Origin: Rouxiella badensis
GTDB lineage: Bacteria > Pseudomonadota > Gammaproteobacteria > Enterobacterales > Enterobacteriaceae
Assembly: GCA_026967495.1 (NCBI GenBank)
Contig: CP114060.1
Span: 4,030,001-4,094,000, forward strand
Direction of reading: 5' to 3'
DNA length: 64,000 bases
In this document: positions 26,327 to 34,640 of the stretch, one piece after another
Position numbering within the stretch: position 1 is the first letter of the stretch
Layout of the letters: each line of letters starts with the position of its first letter
Notes under the pieces: generated by a model
Seen by the model: the letters and a program-made list of their open reading frames with translations, nothing else
Database searches by the model: none
Told to the model about the DNA's origin: nothing
Position numbers and translations under genes: made by a program

Positions 26327-27478
26327 ATGAGTTCATCGTGTGTAGAAGACCTGAGTATTCAAGATAATCAGTGGTACCGAATCGCGAGCGAAATGTTATC
26401 AATGGCTGGCATTGAGGTTAATGGAACACGCCCTTTTGACATTACGGTAAAAAATCCCGATTTTTTTAAGCGCGTACTTCAGGAAGGTTCACTGGGTCTC
26501 GGCGAAAGTTATATGGACGGCTGGTGGGAATGTGAAAGATTAGACATGTTCTTCCATCGCGTCGTTGCCGCAGGGCTCGAGAACAAACTCCCGCATCATC
26601 TTAAAGATACACTGCGTATCGCAGCAGCAAGGCTGACCAACCTGCAGTCCAGAAAACGCGCCTGGATCGTAGGTAAAGAGCATTACGACCTGGGTAACGA
26701 TCTGTTCAGTAAAATGCTTGACCCTTATATGCAATACTCCTGTGCCTACTGGAAAGATGCGACCACGCTTGAACAGGCACAAGAAGCCAAACTGAAAATG
26801 ATCTGTGAGAAACTGCAGCTTCAGCCGGGGCAACGACTGCTTGATATTGGCTGTGGTTGGGGAGGTTTGGCGGAATATGCAGCCCGAAATTACGGCGTCA
26901 GTGTTTTCGGCGTGACTATTTCTTCTGAACAGCAAAAAATGGCCCAGCAACGCTGCGAAGGTCTTGATGTCACCATCCTGCTGCAGGATTACCGCGATCT
27001 CAACGATCAGTTCGATCGCATTGTTTCCGTCGGCATGTTTGAACACGTCGGGCCTAAAAATTACCAGACCTATTTCGACGTGGTAAAACGCAACATCAAA
27101 CCTGACGGTCTTTTCTTGCTGCACACCATCGGATCGAATAAAACCGATCTGAATGTCGATCCCTGGATCGATAAATATATCTTCCCGAACGGCTGCCTGC
27201 CTTCCGTTAAACACATTGCACAGACCACTGAAGGCCTGTTTGTGATGGAAGACTGGCACAACATTGGCGCAGATTATGATAGAACGTTGATGGCCTGGTT
27301 TGAGCGTTTCGTTCACGAATGGCCAAGTTTTGCAGAGAACTATTCAACGCGTTTCTATCGTATGTTCAGCTATTATCTGAACGCTTGCGCTGGGGCATTC
27401 CGCGCTCGCGACATTCAGCTGTGGCAGGTTGTTCTCAGCCCTAACGGCGTTGAAGGCGGCATTCGCGTTCCACGTTGA
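26327..27478 (+). CDS. cfa: Cyclopropane-fatty-acyl-phospholipid synthase
   Basis: SAM-dependent enzyme that adds a methylene bridge to unsaturated acyl chains of membrane phospholipids on entry to stationary phase. 383 residues (E. coli 382). N-terminal lipid-interacting domain about 1-110; Rossmann methyltransferase domain with SAM motif LLDIGCGWGG at 171-180; bicarbonate-site residue C139 (YSCAYW); conserved FEHVGPKNYQTYF and HTIGSN. Start ATG with GGAGAAG upstream. Confidence 0.97.
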   Translation: MSSSCVEDLSIQDNQWYRIASEMLSMAGIEVNGTRPFDITVKNPDFFKRVLQEGSLGLGESYMDGWWECERLDMFFHRVVAAGLENKLPHHLKDTLRIAAARLTNLQSRKRAWIVGKEHYDLGNDLFSKMLDPYMQYSCAYWKDATTLEQAQEAKLKMICEKLQLQPGQRLLDIGCGWGGLAEYAARNYGVSVFGVTISSEQQKMAQQRCEGLDVTILLQDYRDLNDQFDRIVSVGMFEHVGPKNYQTYFDVVKRNIKPDGLFLLHTIGSNKTDLNVDPWIDKYIFPNGCLPSVKHIAQTTEGLFVMEDWHNIGADYDRTLMAWFERFVHEWPSFAENYSTRFYRMFSYYLNACAGAFRARDIQLWQVVLSPNGVEGGIRVPR

Positions 27479-27493
27479 TATGCTTCACATAAT

Positions 27494-27531
27494 AAAAAAG
27501 CCGGCGGCAAGTGATTGCTTCCGGCTTTTTT
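27494..27531. terminator. Bidirectional terminator between cfa and ribE
   Basis: A6 GCCGG, inner GCAA/TTGC stem, CCGGC T6. Strong in both directions between convergent genes. Confidence 0.95.
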
Positions 27532-27555
27532 ACTTTTGCATCTTAAAGAGGGCAA

Positions 27556-28227
27556 TTATTCTTTGTCGTGTTCCTGGTGTTCGATTTCAGCCAGGGCGGC
27601 CGCAGCGGCCTGTGCAGCTTCGCGACTTGCCAGCACACGTTCGACGGTGTCGACGATGGCCTGAGTCTGCGGGTCGATTTCGATATTAATTTTGTCACCC
27701 AGGCGTTTGGCACCCAGCGTGGTGCGCTCGAGCGTTTCGGGGATCAGATGTACGCAAAAACGGGTTGGCGTGACTTCACCGACGGTCAGACTGATGCCGT
27801 CAATACCAATGTAGCCTTTGTGCAGAATGTATTTCATATATTCTGCATGCGGCATACGGAACCAGATCTGGCGATTGTTTTCAGAGGTGAGGATTTTCTG
27901 GACTTCGGCAGTGCAGACAATATGGCCAGACATCAAGTGGCCGCCAATTTCGTCATTAAAGCTGGCCGCACGCTCCAGATTGACCTCATCGCCTTCTTTA
28001 AGCTCGCCGAGGTTGGTCAGACGCAGCGTTTCCTTGATCAGGTCAAAGCTCACTAAATCCCCTTCAACCTTGGTCACCGTCAGACAGCATCCGTTGTGAG
28101 CCACCGATGCGCCAAGCGCCAGATTTGGCAGCATCGCCTCGGGCAGTCTGACCACGTGGGTTCTGAAGTTAGGTTTTTCATCGATAGACACTACAGTGCC
28201 TTTGCCTTGCACAATTCCGGTAAACAT
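27556..28227 (-). CDS. ribE: Riboflavin synthase (alpha subunit)
   Basis: Homotrimeric enzyme making riboflavin from two 6,7-dimethyl-8-ribityllumazine. Also called ribC in E. coli. Two lumazine-binding beta-barrels: MFTGIVQGKGTV...NGCCLTV (first half) and GGHLMSGHIVCTAEV...GISLTVGEV (second half). 223 residues; the usual family is about 213, with the extra length in an Ala/Glu-rich tail (AAQAAAAALAEIEHQEHDKE). Divergent from mdtK. Confidence 0.96.
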   Translation of the reverse strand: MFTGIVQGKGTVVSIDEKPNFRTHVVRLPEAMLPNLALGASVAHNGCCLTVTKVEGDLVSFDLIKETLRLTNLGELKEGDEVNLERAASFNDEIGGHLMSGHIVCTAEVQKILTSENNRQIWFRMPHAEYMKYILHKGYIGIDGISLTVGEVTPTRFCVHLIPETLERTTLGAKRLGDKINIEIDPQTQAIVDTVERVLASREAAQAAAAALAEIEHQEHDKE

Positions 28228-28390
28228 TAGGCGCGCCTCGTTAATTCAACGTTTATTACCACTTATATTACTTTTTTGCCATGGCGCGTCACGAAAGCCC
28301 AATTAAAATCGGGAATAAAAGCACATCTCACCCATACTCGAGGGATAAAATCTCAGCAGAGTGGCATCTGTTGAAACTTAAGCATGCGAT

Positions 28391-28418
28391 TTGATTAAAA
28401 AACCTGACAAGGTACAAT
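28391..28418 (+). promoter_or_regulatory. mdtK promoter
   Basis: TTGATT (28391-28396), 16-base spacer, TACAAT (28413-28418). Start expected near 28425, leaving a leader of about 75 bases. Confidence 0.6.
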
Positions 28419-28445
28419 CTTTCGGCAATTCCTCACTATATTATC

Positions 28446-28466
28446 GTCACCCTCGGGTGACTTTTT
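28446..28466 (+). terminator. Terminator-like hairpin in the mdtK leader (possible attenuator)
   Basis: GTCACC, loop CTCG, GGTGAC, then TTTTTGG. It lies between the mdtK promoter and its start codon, on the sense strand, 34 bases before the GTG. Its position suggests premature termination as a control step; no leader peptide or alternative fold is obvious. Confidence 0.5.
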
Positions 28467-28499
28467 GGTTTTACTCATCATTATAAAAAAGGTGTATGC

Positions 28500-29873
28500 G
28501 TGCAGAAGTACCTCACAGAAGCGCGTAGTTTATTGGCTCTCGCGATCCCCGTTATCCTCGCTCAAGTTGCACAAACCGCAATGGGTGTCGTTGACACCAT
28601 CATGGCAGGTTCGGTCAGCGCAACCGATATGGCTGCGGTTGCCGTCGGCACATCAATATGGCTCCCCGCCATACTGTTTGGCCACGGCCTTTTATTATCT
28701 TTAACACCCACCGTCGCGCATCTGAACGGGGCTGGTCGTCGTGAAAAAATCGGCGATCAGGTGCAGCAAGGCTTCTGGCTGGCCGCGGGTGTGTCGATCC
28801 TGGTGATGGTGGTGATTTATAACTGCGACCTGATGATTGGCATGATGCAAAACATCGATCCCCTGCTGAAAGAAAAGGCCATCGGGTATCTGCGTGCCAT
28901 TATGTGGGGCGCGCCCGGTTACCTGTTTTTCCAGGTGTTGCGCGACCAGTGTGAAGGGCTGTCAAAGACCAAACCGGGCATGGTGTTCGGGTTTATCGGC
29001 CTACTGGTAAATATTCCGGTCAACTATATCTTCATCTATGGCAAGTTTGGCGCCCCGGCGCTGGGCGGCGTGGGCTGCGGCGTGGCAACCGGCACGGTGT
29101 ACTGGGTCATGTTCATCATGATGCGCATCTACACTAAGCGCTCCTACTTCCTGAAAGATATCGTTGCAACGCGCCCGTTCGCCAAACCTGACTGGGCCGT
29201 ACTGAAGCGTCTGTCGCTGCTCGGACTGCCGATTGCGCTGGCGCTGTTCTTCGAGGTTACGCTGTTTGCAGTGGTGGCGCTTCTGGTCTCCCCTCTCGGA
29301 ATAGTTGCCGTCGCAAGTCATCAAATTGCGTTAAATGTCGGGTCTCTGATGTTCGTGGTTCCGTTGTCGCTCGGCGTGGCAGCGACCATTCGCGTTGGGT
29401 CACGTCTCGGTGAATCAAATCCATCGGCGGCCAAGGTCTCGGCACTGACCAGCATCGCGACGGGCATTGTTATGGCCTGCATTATTGCAACGATGGTGGT
29501 TATCTTCCGCTCCCACATTGCACACCTGTACAACGACAATCCGGCAGTCGTCAGCCTGGCGTCGCATCTGATGTTGTTTGCGGCCATCTTCCAGATTTCA
29601 GATGCCGTTCAGGTGATTAGCAGCGGCGTATTGCGTGGCTATAAAGATACGCGCTCAATTTTCTTCATCACCTTTACTGCCTACTGGATCCTGGGTCTGC
29701 CTATAGGTTACCTGCTGGCGCTGACCAATTATCTGGTTCCGGCCATGGGTCCGAGCGGATTTTGGTGCGGATTCATCATCGGACTCACTTTTGCCGCCAC
29801 CATGATGTCGCTGCGCATGCGCTGGATCCAAAAACAGTCTTCATTTTCTATTCTGCAACGCGCAGGGCGATAG
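28500..29873 (+). CDS. mdtK: Multidrug efflux MATE transporter MdtK
   Basis: Cation-coupled MATE-family exporter of drugs and dyes; 457 residues with twelve predicted helices. Starts GTG (QKYLTEARSLLALAIPVILAQ), as in E. coli. Family signatures include QTAMGVVDTIMAG, GHGLLLSLTP, CEGLSKTKPGMV, LPIALALFFEVTLFAVVALLVSPLG and GYKDTRSIFFITF. The tRNA-Val pair follows, as in E. coli. Confidence 0.96.
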   Translation: MQKYLTEARSLLALAIPVILAQVAQTAMGVVDTIMAGSVSATDMAAVAVGTSIWLPAILFGHGLLLSLTPTVAHLNGAGRREKIGDQVQQGFWLAAGVSILVMVVIYNCDLMIGMMQNIDPLLKEKAIGYLRAIMWGAPGYLFFQVLRDQCEGLSKTKPGMVFGFIGLLVNIPVNYIFIYGKFGAPALGGVGCGVATGTVYWVMFIMMRIYTKRSYFLKDIVATRPFAKPDWAVLKRLSLLGLPIALALFFEVTLFAVVALLVSPLGIVAVASHQIALNVGSLMFVVPLSLGVAATIRVGSRLGESNPSAAKVSALTSIATGIVMACIIATMVVIFRSHIAHLYNDNPAVVSLASHLMLFAAIFQISDAVQVISSGVLRGYKDTRSIFFITFTAYWILGLPIGYLLALTNYLVPAMGPSGFWCGFIIGLTFAATMMSLRMRWIQKQSSFSILQRAGR

Positions 29874-29884
29874 TTTTTACCCTC

Positions 29885-29918
29885 TTACGGTGCGCTGTTT
29901 ATCGCCAGCGCACCGTAA
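29885..29918 (+). terminator. Hairpin after mdtK
   Basis: TTACGGTGCGCTG, loop of eight, CAGCGCACCGTAA: a 13-bp perfect stem directly after the stop. The T content behind it is poor, so it may be a weak terminator or 3' stabiliser. Confidence 0.6.
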
Positions 29919-30064
29919 TTAATGTTTAAAAAATCAACGTAATGAGCGTTAGCGCACCAATCGCACGCAATATGTCATTAAAATGCATTTTTTCCCTTGC
30001 CAGCCATCCGGTAGGTCGTTAATATTCGTCCCCGCTGCCGCACTGGCAGACAGAGATAAACGAT

Positions 30065-30141
30065 GCGTCCGTAGCTCAGTTGGTTAGAGCACCACCTTGA
30101 CATGGTGGGGGTCGGTGGTTCGAGTCCACTCGGACGCACCA
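30065..30141 (+). tRNA. valV: tRNA-Val (anticodon GAC)
   Basis: 77 bases including encoded CCA. Acceptor arms GCGTCCG/CGGACGC, D-arm with AGCTCAGTTGGTTAGAGC, anticodon loop TTGACAT (GAC), T-loop GTTCGAGTC. First of a tandem pair in the same place as E. coli valV-valW. Confidence 0.98.
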
Positions 30142-30189
30142 AATCTCAAAACCTTAACCGGTTTAGCCGTAAAAATTGCATTAAGATGT

Positions 30190-30266
30190 GCGTCCGTAGC
30201 TCAGTTGGTTAGAGCACCACCTTGACATGGTGGGGGTCGGTGGTTCGAGTCCACTCGGACGCACCA
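30190..30266 (+). tRNA. valW: tRNA-Val (anticodon GAC), second copy
   Basis: 77 bases, identical to the copy at 30065-30141, with encoded CCA and GAC anticodon. The 48-base spacer has no promoter of its own that I can see, so the two are probably processed from one transcript. Confidence 0.98.
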
Positions 30267-30398
30267 ATGCAAATTCCTGAACACCTCCCTGCCTCTTTCA
30301 ATAAAATCCAACGCTTACCCTTATTTCCCTGATTAAATCCTGACATTTCACCCAATCTGCTTTACCTACTGAAAACGTCATGCGTAATCCTCAACGTT

Positions 30399-30414
30399 AA
30401 GCAAACGTTTGTTG
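30399..30414. promoter_or_regulatory. PurR-like palindrome downstream of the tRNAs
   Basis: AAGCAAACGTTTGTTG contains the perfect palindrome CAAACGTTTG and fits the PurR consensus except at two of the fixed positions. It lies about 385 bases before pykF with no purine gene nearby. Confidence 0.4.
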
Positions 30415-30473
30415 TTATTGCGCAACAAAGCCGCAGATAACACCTAGGTATTGCGCACCCTGCTATTTTTTGT

Positions 30474-30550
30474 TTGGTTTCCCTCCCTCTTACCCTCTAT
30501 ACTATCGGCAACAAAAACTGGCACAGTTTCTTAGATTGAATGGATTCAGC
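30474..30550 (+). promoter_or_regulatory. pykF promoter with Cra operator
   Basis: TTGGTT (30474-30479), 18-base spacer, TATACT (30498-30503). The Cra-type site ATTGAATGGATTCAGC at 30535-30550 matches 13 of 16 positions of GCTGAATCGATTCAGC and sits about 25-40 bases after the expected start. Cra repression of pykF is known in E. coli. The remaining 30267-30800 DNA is a leader of about 290 bases with no gene I can support. Confidence 0.6.
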
Positions 30551-30800
30551 CCCTTGATCTATCGATATCGTCATATAACAAGCGTTTTCACCCTCGAAAC
30601 GAGCAAATGTCGTCCAGACAGTTGCGTGCCCGTCGAACTTTACACTGCATTTCTCCCGCACTCGCCTATTCTTAGTAATGTTTTGCTCATACTGAAGTGT
30701 TTCTCAAACCAGGTCATTAACTCATTCAGCGCGTTCGGCGACCGTTCTACCGCACTGCGCACTCTTATCCTATCCATCACAACTTGTAGAAAAAATCGTC

Positions 30801-32213
30801 ATGAAAAAGACTAAAATTGTTTGTACTATCGGACCTAAGACTGAATCCGAAGAGATGCTGACTAAACTGCTTGATGCAGGAATGAACGTCATGCGTTTGA
30901 ACTTTTCTCACGGTGATTATGAAGAGCACGGCCAGCGCATCAAGAACATCCGCAGCGTCATGGAAAAAACGGGCAAGAAAGCCGGTATCCTGCTGGACAC
31001 CAAAGGCCCTGAAATCCGTACCATCAAACTGGAAGGCGGCAAAGACGCCTCTCTGATTGCAGGCCAGACCTTTACCTTCACCACTGACCAGAGCGTTGTC
31101 GGTAACACCGAGCGCGTTGCAGTCACCTACGCAGGCTTCGCAGCTGACCTGAAAGTGGGCAACACGGTTCTGGTCGATGATGGCCTGATTGGTATGGAAG
31201 TGACTCACGTCAGCGACACCGAAGTCACCTGTAAAGTGTTGAACAACGGTGATCTGGGCGAAAACAAAGGCGTTAACCTGCCGGGCGTTTCCATCGCGCT
31301 GCCAGCACTGGCTGAAAAAGACAAACGCGACCTGATTTTCGGTTGTGAGCAAGGCGTAGACTTCGTTGCGGCTTCTTTCATTCGCAAACGTTCTGACGTG
31401 GTTGAAATCCGTGAACACCTGAAAGCGCACGGCGGCGAACATATCCAGATCATCTCTAAAATCGAAAACCAAGAAGGCCTGAACAACTTCGACGAAATCC
31501 TCGAAGCCTCAGACGGCATCATGGTTGCTCGTGGTGACCTGGGCGTCGAGATCCCGGTTGAAGAAGTTATCTTCGCCCAGAAAATGATGATCGAGAAGTG
31601 TAACCGCGCACGTAAAGTCGTTATTACTGCGACCCAGATGCTTGACTCGATGATTAAAAACCCACGCCCTACCCGTGCAGAAGCAGGCGATGTGGCAAAC
31701 GCCATCATCGACGGCACCGATGCCGTAATGCTGTCAGGCGAAAGCGCCAAGGGTAAATATCCGCTTGAAGCAGTGACCATTATGGCCACTATCTGTGAGC
31801 GTACCGACCGCGTGATGCCTAGCCGCATCGACGGCCAGAACGACAGCCGCAAACTGCGTATCACCGAAGCAGTATGCCGCGGTGCCGTAGAAATGGCCGA
31901 GAAACTGGACGCGCCTCTGATTGTTGTCGCCACCCACGGCGGTAAATCTGCGATTTCAGTGCGTAAATACTTCCCTAACGCCCTGATTCTGGCGCTGACC
32001 ACCAACGAAGTGACCGCTCGTCAGCTTATCCTGACCAAAGGCGTAATCACCCAGCTGGTGAAAGAAATTGCTTCAACCGACGATTTCTATCGCATTGGTA
32101 AAGAAGCTGCACTCGAAAGTGGTTTAGCTCAAAAAGGCGACAAAGTGGTCATGGTTTCCGGTGCTTTAGTTCCAAGTGGCACCACCAACACCTCTTCCGT
32201 GCACACGCTTTAA
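30801..32213 (+). CDS. pykF: Pyruvate kinase I, PykF
   Basis: Converts phosphoenolpyruvate and ADP to pyruvate and ATP; fructose-1,6-bisphosphate-activated glycolytic isozyme. 470 residues, as in E. coli. Starts MKKTKIVCTIGPKTESEEML; MRLNFSHGDYEEH, LLDTKGPEIRT, the catalytic-Lys segment IISKIENQEGL, and MVARGDLGVEIP are intact. The C-terminal domain ends SGTTNTSSVHTL. Opposed in metabolism by ppsA 14 kb downstream. Confidence 0.97.
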   Translation: MKKTKIVCTIGPKTESEEMLTKLLDAGMNVMRLNFSHGDYEEHGQRIKNIRSVMEKTGKKAGILLDTKGPEIRTIKLEGGKDASLIAGQTFTFTTDQSVVGNTERVAVTYAGFAADLKVGNTVLVDDGLIGMEVTHVSDTEVTCKVLNNGDLGENKGVNLPGVSIALPALAEKDKRDLIFGCEQGVDFVAASFIRKRSDVVEIREHLKAHGGEHIQIISKIENQEGLNNFDEILEASDGIMVARGDLGVEIPVEEVIFAQKMMIEKCNRARKVVITATQMLDSMIKNPRPTRAEAGDVANAIIDGTDAVMLSGESAKGKYPLEAVTIMATICERTDRVMPSRIDGQNDSRKLRITEAVCRGAVEMAEKLDAPLIVVATHGGKSAISVRKYFPNALILALTTNEVTARQLILTKGVITQLVKEIASTDDFYRIGKEAALESGLAQKGDKVVMVSGALVPSGTTNTSSVHTL

Positions 32214-32239
32214 CGACGTGCAGGTTAAACATTAATAAC

Positions 32240-32266
32240 AACGCCGCGAAATGCGGCGTTTTTTTT
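32240..32266 (+). terminator. Intrinsic terminator of pykF
   Basis: AACGCCGC, loop GAAAT, GCGGCGTT followed by six more T. Confidence 0.95.
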
Positions 32267-32456
32267 GACCAATTTCTCTGTTTTTTAGAAAAAGCTGTCA
32301 AATAGGATGTTCTGAAAATGGGACAAGTCTCATGGAATAAGCCTGTTTTAGATAACGTTTTTCAACTTTTATGTAAAAAAAGATGCTTCTTTGAGCGAAC
32401 GAACAAAATAAAGCATTTGGCGATAAAAATTTATTCTCATTAGAAAAAGGTTTGTG

Positions 32457-32506
32457 TAATACTTGTAACGCTACATGGAGATTAACTTAATCTAGAGGGT
32501 TTTATA
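32457..32506 (+). promoter_or_regulatory. lpp minus-10 and 5' leader
   Basis: TAATAC (32457-32462) and the following leader (GCTACATGGAG from 32470, then AGAGGG before the ATG) are nearly the same as the E. coli lpp promoter/leader, with a predicted 37-base 5' UTR. The upstream minus-35 area is A/T-rich. Confidence 0.8.
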
Positions 32507-32743
32507 ATGAATCGCACTAAACTGGTACTGGGCGCAGTAATCCTGGGTTCTACTCTGCTGGCTGGTTGTTCAAGCAATGCTAAAATCGACCAACTGTCTT
32601 CTGACGTTTCAACTCTGAACTCTAAAGTTGATCAGCTGAGCAACGACGTTGCAGCTGTTAAGTCTGACGTTCAAGCAGCTAAAGACGACGCAGCACGTGC
32701 TAACCAGCGTCTGGACAACCAAGCTCACGCTTACAAGAAGTAA
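32507..32743 (+). CDS. lpp: Major outer-membrane (Braun) lipoprotein Lpp
   Basis: 78 residues. Signal peptide with lipobox LLAGC (Cys21); mature 58-residue trimeric coiled coil with heptads SSNAKIDQLSSDVSTLNSKVDQL and AKDDAARANQRLDNQ. The C-terminal Lys78 is the residue joined to diaminopimelate in peptidoglycan by LD-transpeptidases. Compared with E. coli the tail reads AHAYKK rather than TKYRK. Confidence 0.98.
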   Translation: MNRTKLVLGAVILGSTLLAGCSSNAKIDQLSSDVSTLNSKVDQLSNDVAAVKSDVQAAKDDAARANQRLDNQAHAYKK

Positions 32744-32761
32744 TATTTACTTCTCATAATG

Positions 32762-32791
32762 AAATGGCGCACATTGTGCGCCATTTTTTTT
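32762..32791 (+). terminator. Intrinsic terminator of lpp
   Basis: AAATGGCGCAC, loop ATT, GTGCGCCATT followed by six further T. Confidence 0.96.
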
Positions 32792-32886
32792 GCCTCGTTT
32801 TCGTTCTCATCCTATCCTCCTCTGCCAAACCTCTTCAATCACGTTTAGAGCCATCCTCATCCTCCCCCTCACTCTTTCAATACTTT

Positions 32887-32923
32887 CAAACAAAAACGCC
32901 ACTAAAGCGTTTTGGTGGCGTTT
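32887..32923 (-). terminator. Intrinsic terminator of ldtE
   Basis: On the minus strand AAACGCCAC, 12-base loop, GTGGCGTTT then TTGTTTG. It lies 25 bases past the ldtE stop. Confidence 0.85.
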
Positions 32924-32947
32924 AAATGGCATCAAACCCGTCAAGAC

Positions 32948-33916
32948 TTACATCGCACCCGCTGCGGGAGGGGTATTGATATCCTCATTGCCCGTATTTA
33001 CCAGTACGGGCATACCGGAACGGCGTTCAATTGCGTCTTTCAAAACCTGCTTGTTAGTCTCGTCGCTAGCACGGAATTTCTTCAGCGCAGCGCTGAGGAG
33101 TATCGGCATCGTCTGCGGATCATCCGTTTCCGTCCGTGAGAGCGGCTGGTGAACTTCAACATAGCGCTTGCCGTCCGGCTCGATGTCAAATTTCACCGGC
33201 TGATTGATGACCTGAACGCGCGTTCCTTTAGGTACGCTATTGAACAATGCCTCGATATCGTCGGGACGTAGACGAATACAGCCCGAGCTCACGCGCATAC
33301 CAATGCCAAAGTTGGCATTGGTGCCGTGGATAAGATAGTGCCCTTGTCCGGCCGCCAGACGCATGGCAAACAGACCCATCGGATTATCAGGCCCAGCAGG
33401 CACGACGCCAGGCAGCGTAATCCCCTGCTCCTTCAGATAGATTTTGCGAATATTAGGCGTCGGGGTCCAGGTTGGATTCGGGATCTTCTGGCTGATAGAG
33501 GTCACCATTTCAGGCGTATTGCGCCCCAGCTGGCCGATGCCTATCGGGTAGACCACGACTTTGTTTTCCCCTTTCGGATAATAGTAGAGACGCAGCTCGG
33601 CGAGATTGATAACAATGCCCTCTCGTTTGGTGTCAGGCAGCAACATCTGACTGGGTATGGTGAGCACAGTACCAGGCTTAGGCAGTAAAGGATCGACGCC
33701 TGGATTCGCTTCCAGCATCGCAATCAGGCCAATTTGATATTTAGCGGCCACGGCCTCGAGTGGTTTGCCATCATTGGGCACAACGTAAGTGGTGTTCTCG
33801 CCGATTAGGCGACTGTTATCGGCGGGAAGTGGATATTCCGCCGCCTTCGAGGCGGTCATTCCGGCGCTAAAAACGCTGGCGAAAAGCATTCCCATAAGAG
33901 GCAAAGTCAGTTTCAT
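32948..33916 (-). CDS. ldtE: LD-transpeptidase LdtE (YnhG)
   Basis: Periplasmic YkuD-family transpeptidase of 322 residues. Signal peptide 1-25, LysM peptidoglycan-binding domain about 42-87 (YVVPNDGKPLEAVAAKYQIG...PGTVLTIP), YkuD domain about 98-240 with HGTNANFGIGMRVSSGC and catalytic Cys213 (SSGCIRL). In E. coli the gene beside lpp is ldtE, which forms 3-3 (mDAP-mDAP) cross-links; relatives LdtA-C tether Lpp. I assign LdtE by position; a role in Lpp anchoring is not excluded. Confidence 0.87.
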   Translation of the reverse strand: MKLTLPLMGMLFASVFSAGMTASKAAEYPLPADNSRLIGENTTYVVPNDGKPLEAVAAKYQIGLIAMLEANPGVDPLLPKPGTVLTIPSQMLLPDTKREGIVINLAELRLYYYPKGENKVVVYPIGIGQLGRNTPEMVTSISQKIPNPTWTPTPNIRKIYLKEQGITLPGVVPAGPDNPMGLFAMRLAAGQGHYLIHGTNANFGIGMRVSSGCIRLRPDDIEALFNSVPKGTRVQVINQPVKFDIEPDGKRYVEVHQPLSRTETDDPQTMPILLSAALKKFRASDETNKQVLKDAIERRSGMPVLVNTGNEDINTPPAAGAM

Positions 33917-34120
33917 GCTAATTCCTGCTCATCTAGGTTATTGACCTAAGTATCAAGGTACTCGAGGATCATTCGTTATTAGAGTTAATATTAGCATTGC
34001 TGGTCTTAATGACAATTTAGGCTTCTAAAATCAACGCGTTACGCATCAGATCGCCGCAAGGAAATTAAGGAATTAAGCTGCTGAAAAATCAGAAATAAAT
34101 CAGGGAAAAATCGGAGGGGA

Positions 34121-34172
34121 AACGAAAATGGCCCGACCCATTAGCAGAACAATCCTAATGGGGCGGGCCATT
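34121..34172 (-). terminator. Terminator of the suf operon
   Basis: On the minus strand AATGGCCCG(C)CCCATTAG, 10-base loop, CTAATGGG(T)CGGGCCATT then TTCGTTTCC. A stem of about 17 pairs with one mismatch, just past sufE. Confidence 0.85.
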
Positions 34173-34194
34173 GCACGGGGTAAAAGCGGCGTGG

Positions 34195-34611
34195 TTACGC
34201 CATTACCGCCGCTTTGGCACGAATAGCGCGGATCATTGCCTCAAGCCCCTGGGAACGGGAAGGCGTAAGATGCTGACTCAGCTCCAGCTCGCCAAAGAAA
34301 GGACGAACGTCAAGCGCCACCACTTCTTCTGCGGTCAGGCCGTGATACAGGCTGAAAACAATCGCCAGCAACCCTTTCACGATGGCCGCATCGCTGTCGC
34401 CAGCGAAATCAATCTGACCATTTTCGCCTGCGTGCATCACAATCCACACCTGGCTTTGACAGCCAGAAATCAGATTCTGCGCCTGACGATTTTCGTCGCT
34501 TAATGGCGCAAGCAGCGCACCAAGCTCGATCACATACAGGTATTTCTCTTCCCAGTTCGGGCACCGGGAGAAGTTTTTAACCAACTTTTGCTTATCTGGC
34601 AAATTTGCCAT
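34195..34611 (-). CDS. sufE: Cysteine desulfuration protein SufE
   Basis: 138-residue sulfur acceptor that takes persulfide from SufS and passes it to SufB in the SufBC2D scaffold. Acceptor Cys51 lies in LISGCQSQVW. Last gene of sufABCDSE, 29 bases after sufS. Confidence 0.97.
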   Translation of the reverse strand: MANLPDKQKLVKNFSRCPNWEEKYLYVIELGALLAPLSDENRQAQNLISGCQSQVWIVMHAGENGQIDFAGDSDAAIVKGLLAIVFSLYHGLTAEEVVALDVRPFFGELELSQHLTPSRSQGLEAMIRAIRAKAAVMA

Positions 34612-34640
34612 AAAAAACCATCCTGCTATTTTGCTTTTTG

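Noticed and set aside
30470..30814. 114-residue open frame between the tRNAs and pykF
   Set aside because: It runs through the pykF promoter, Cra site and start codon, has no ribosome-binding site and no family resemblance.
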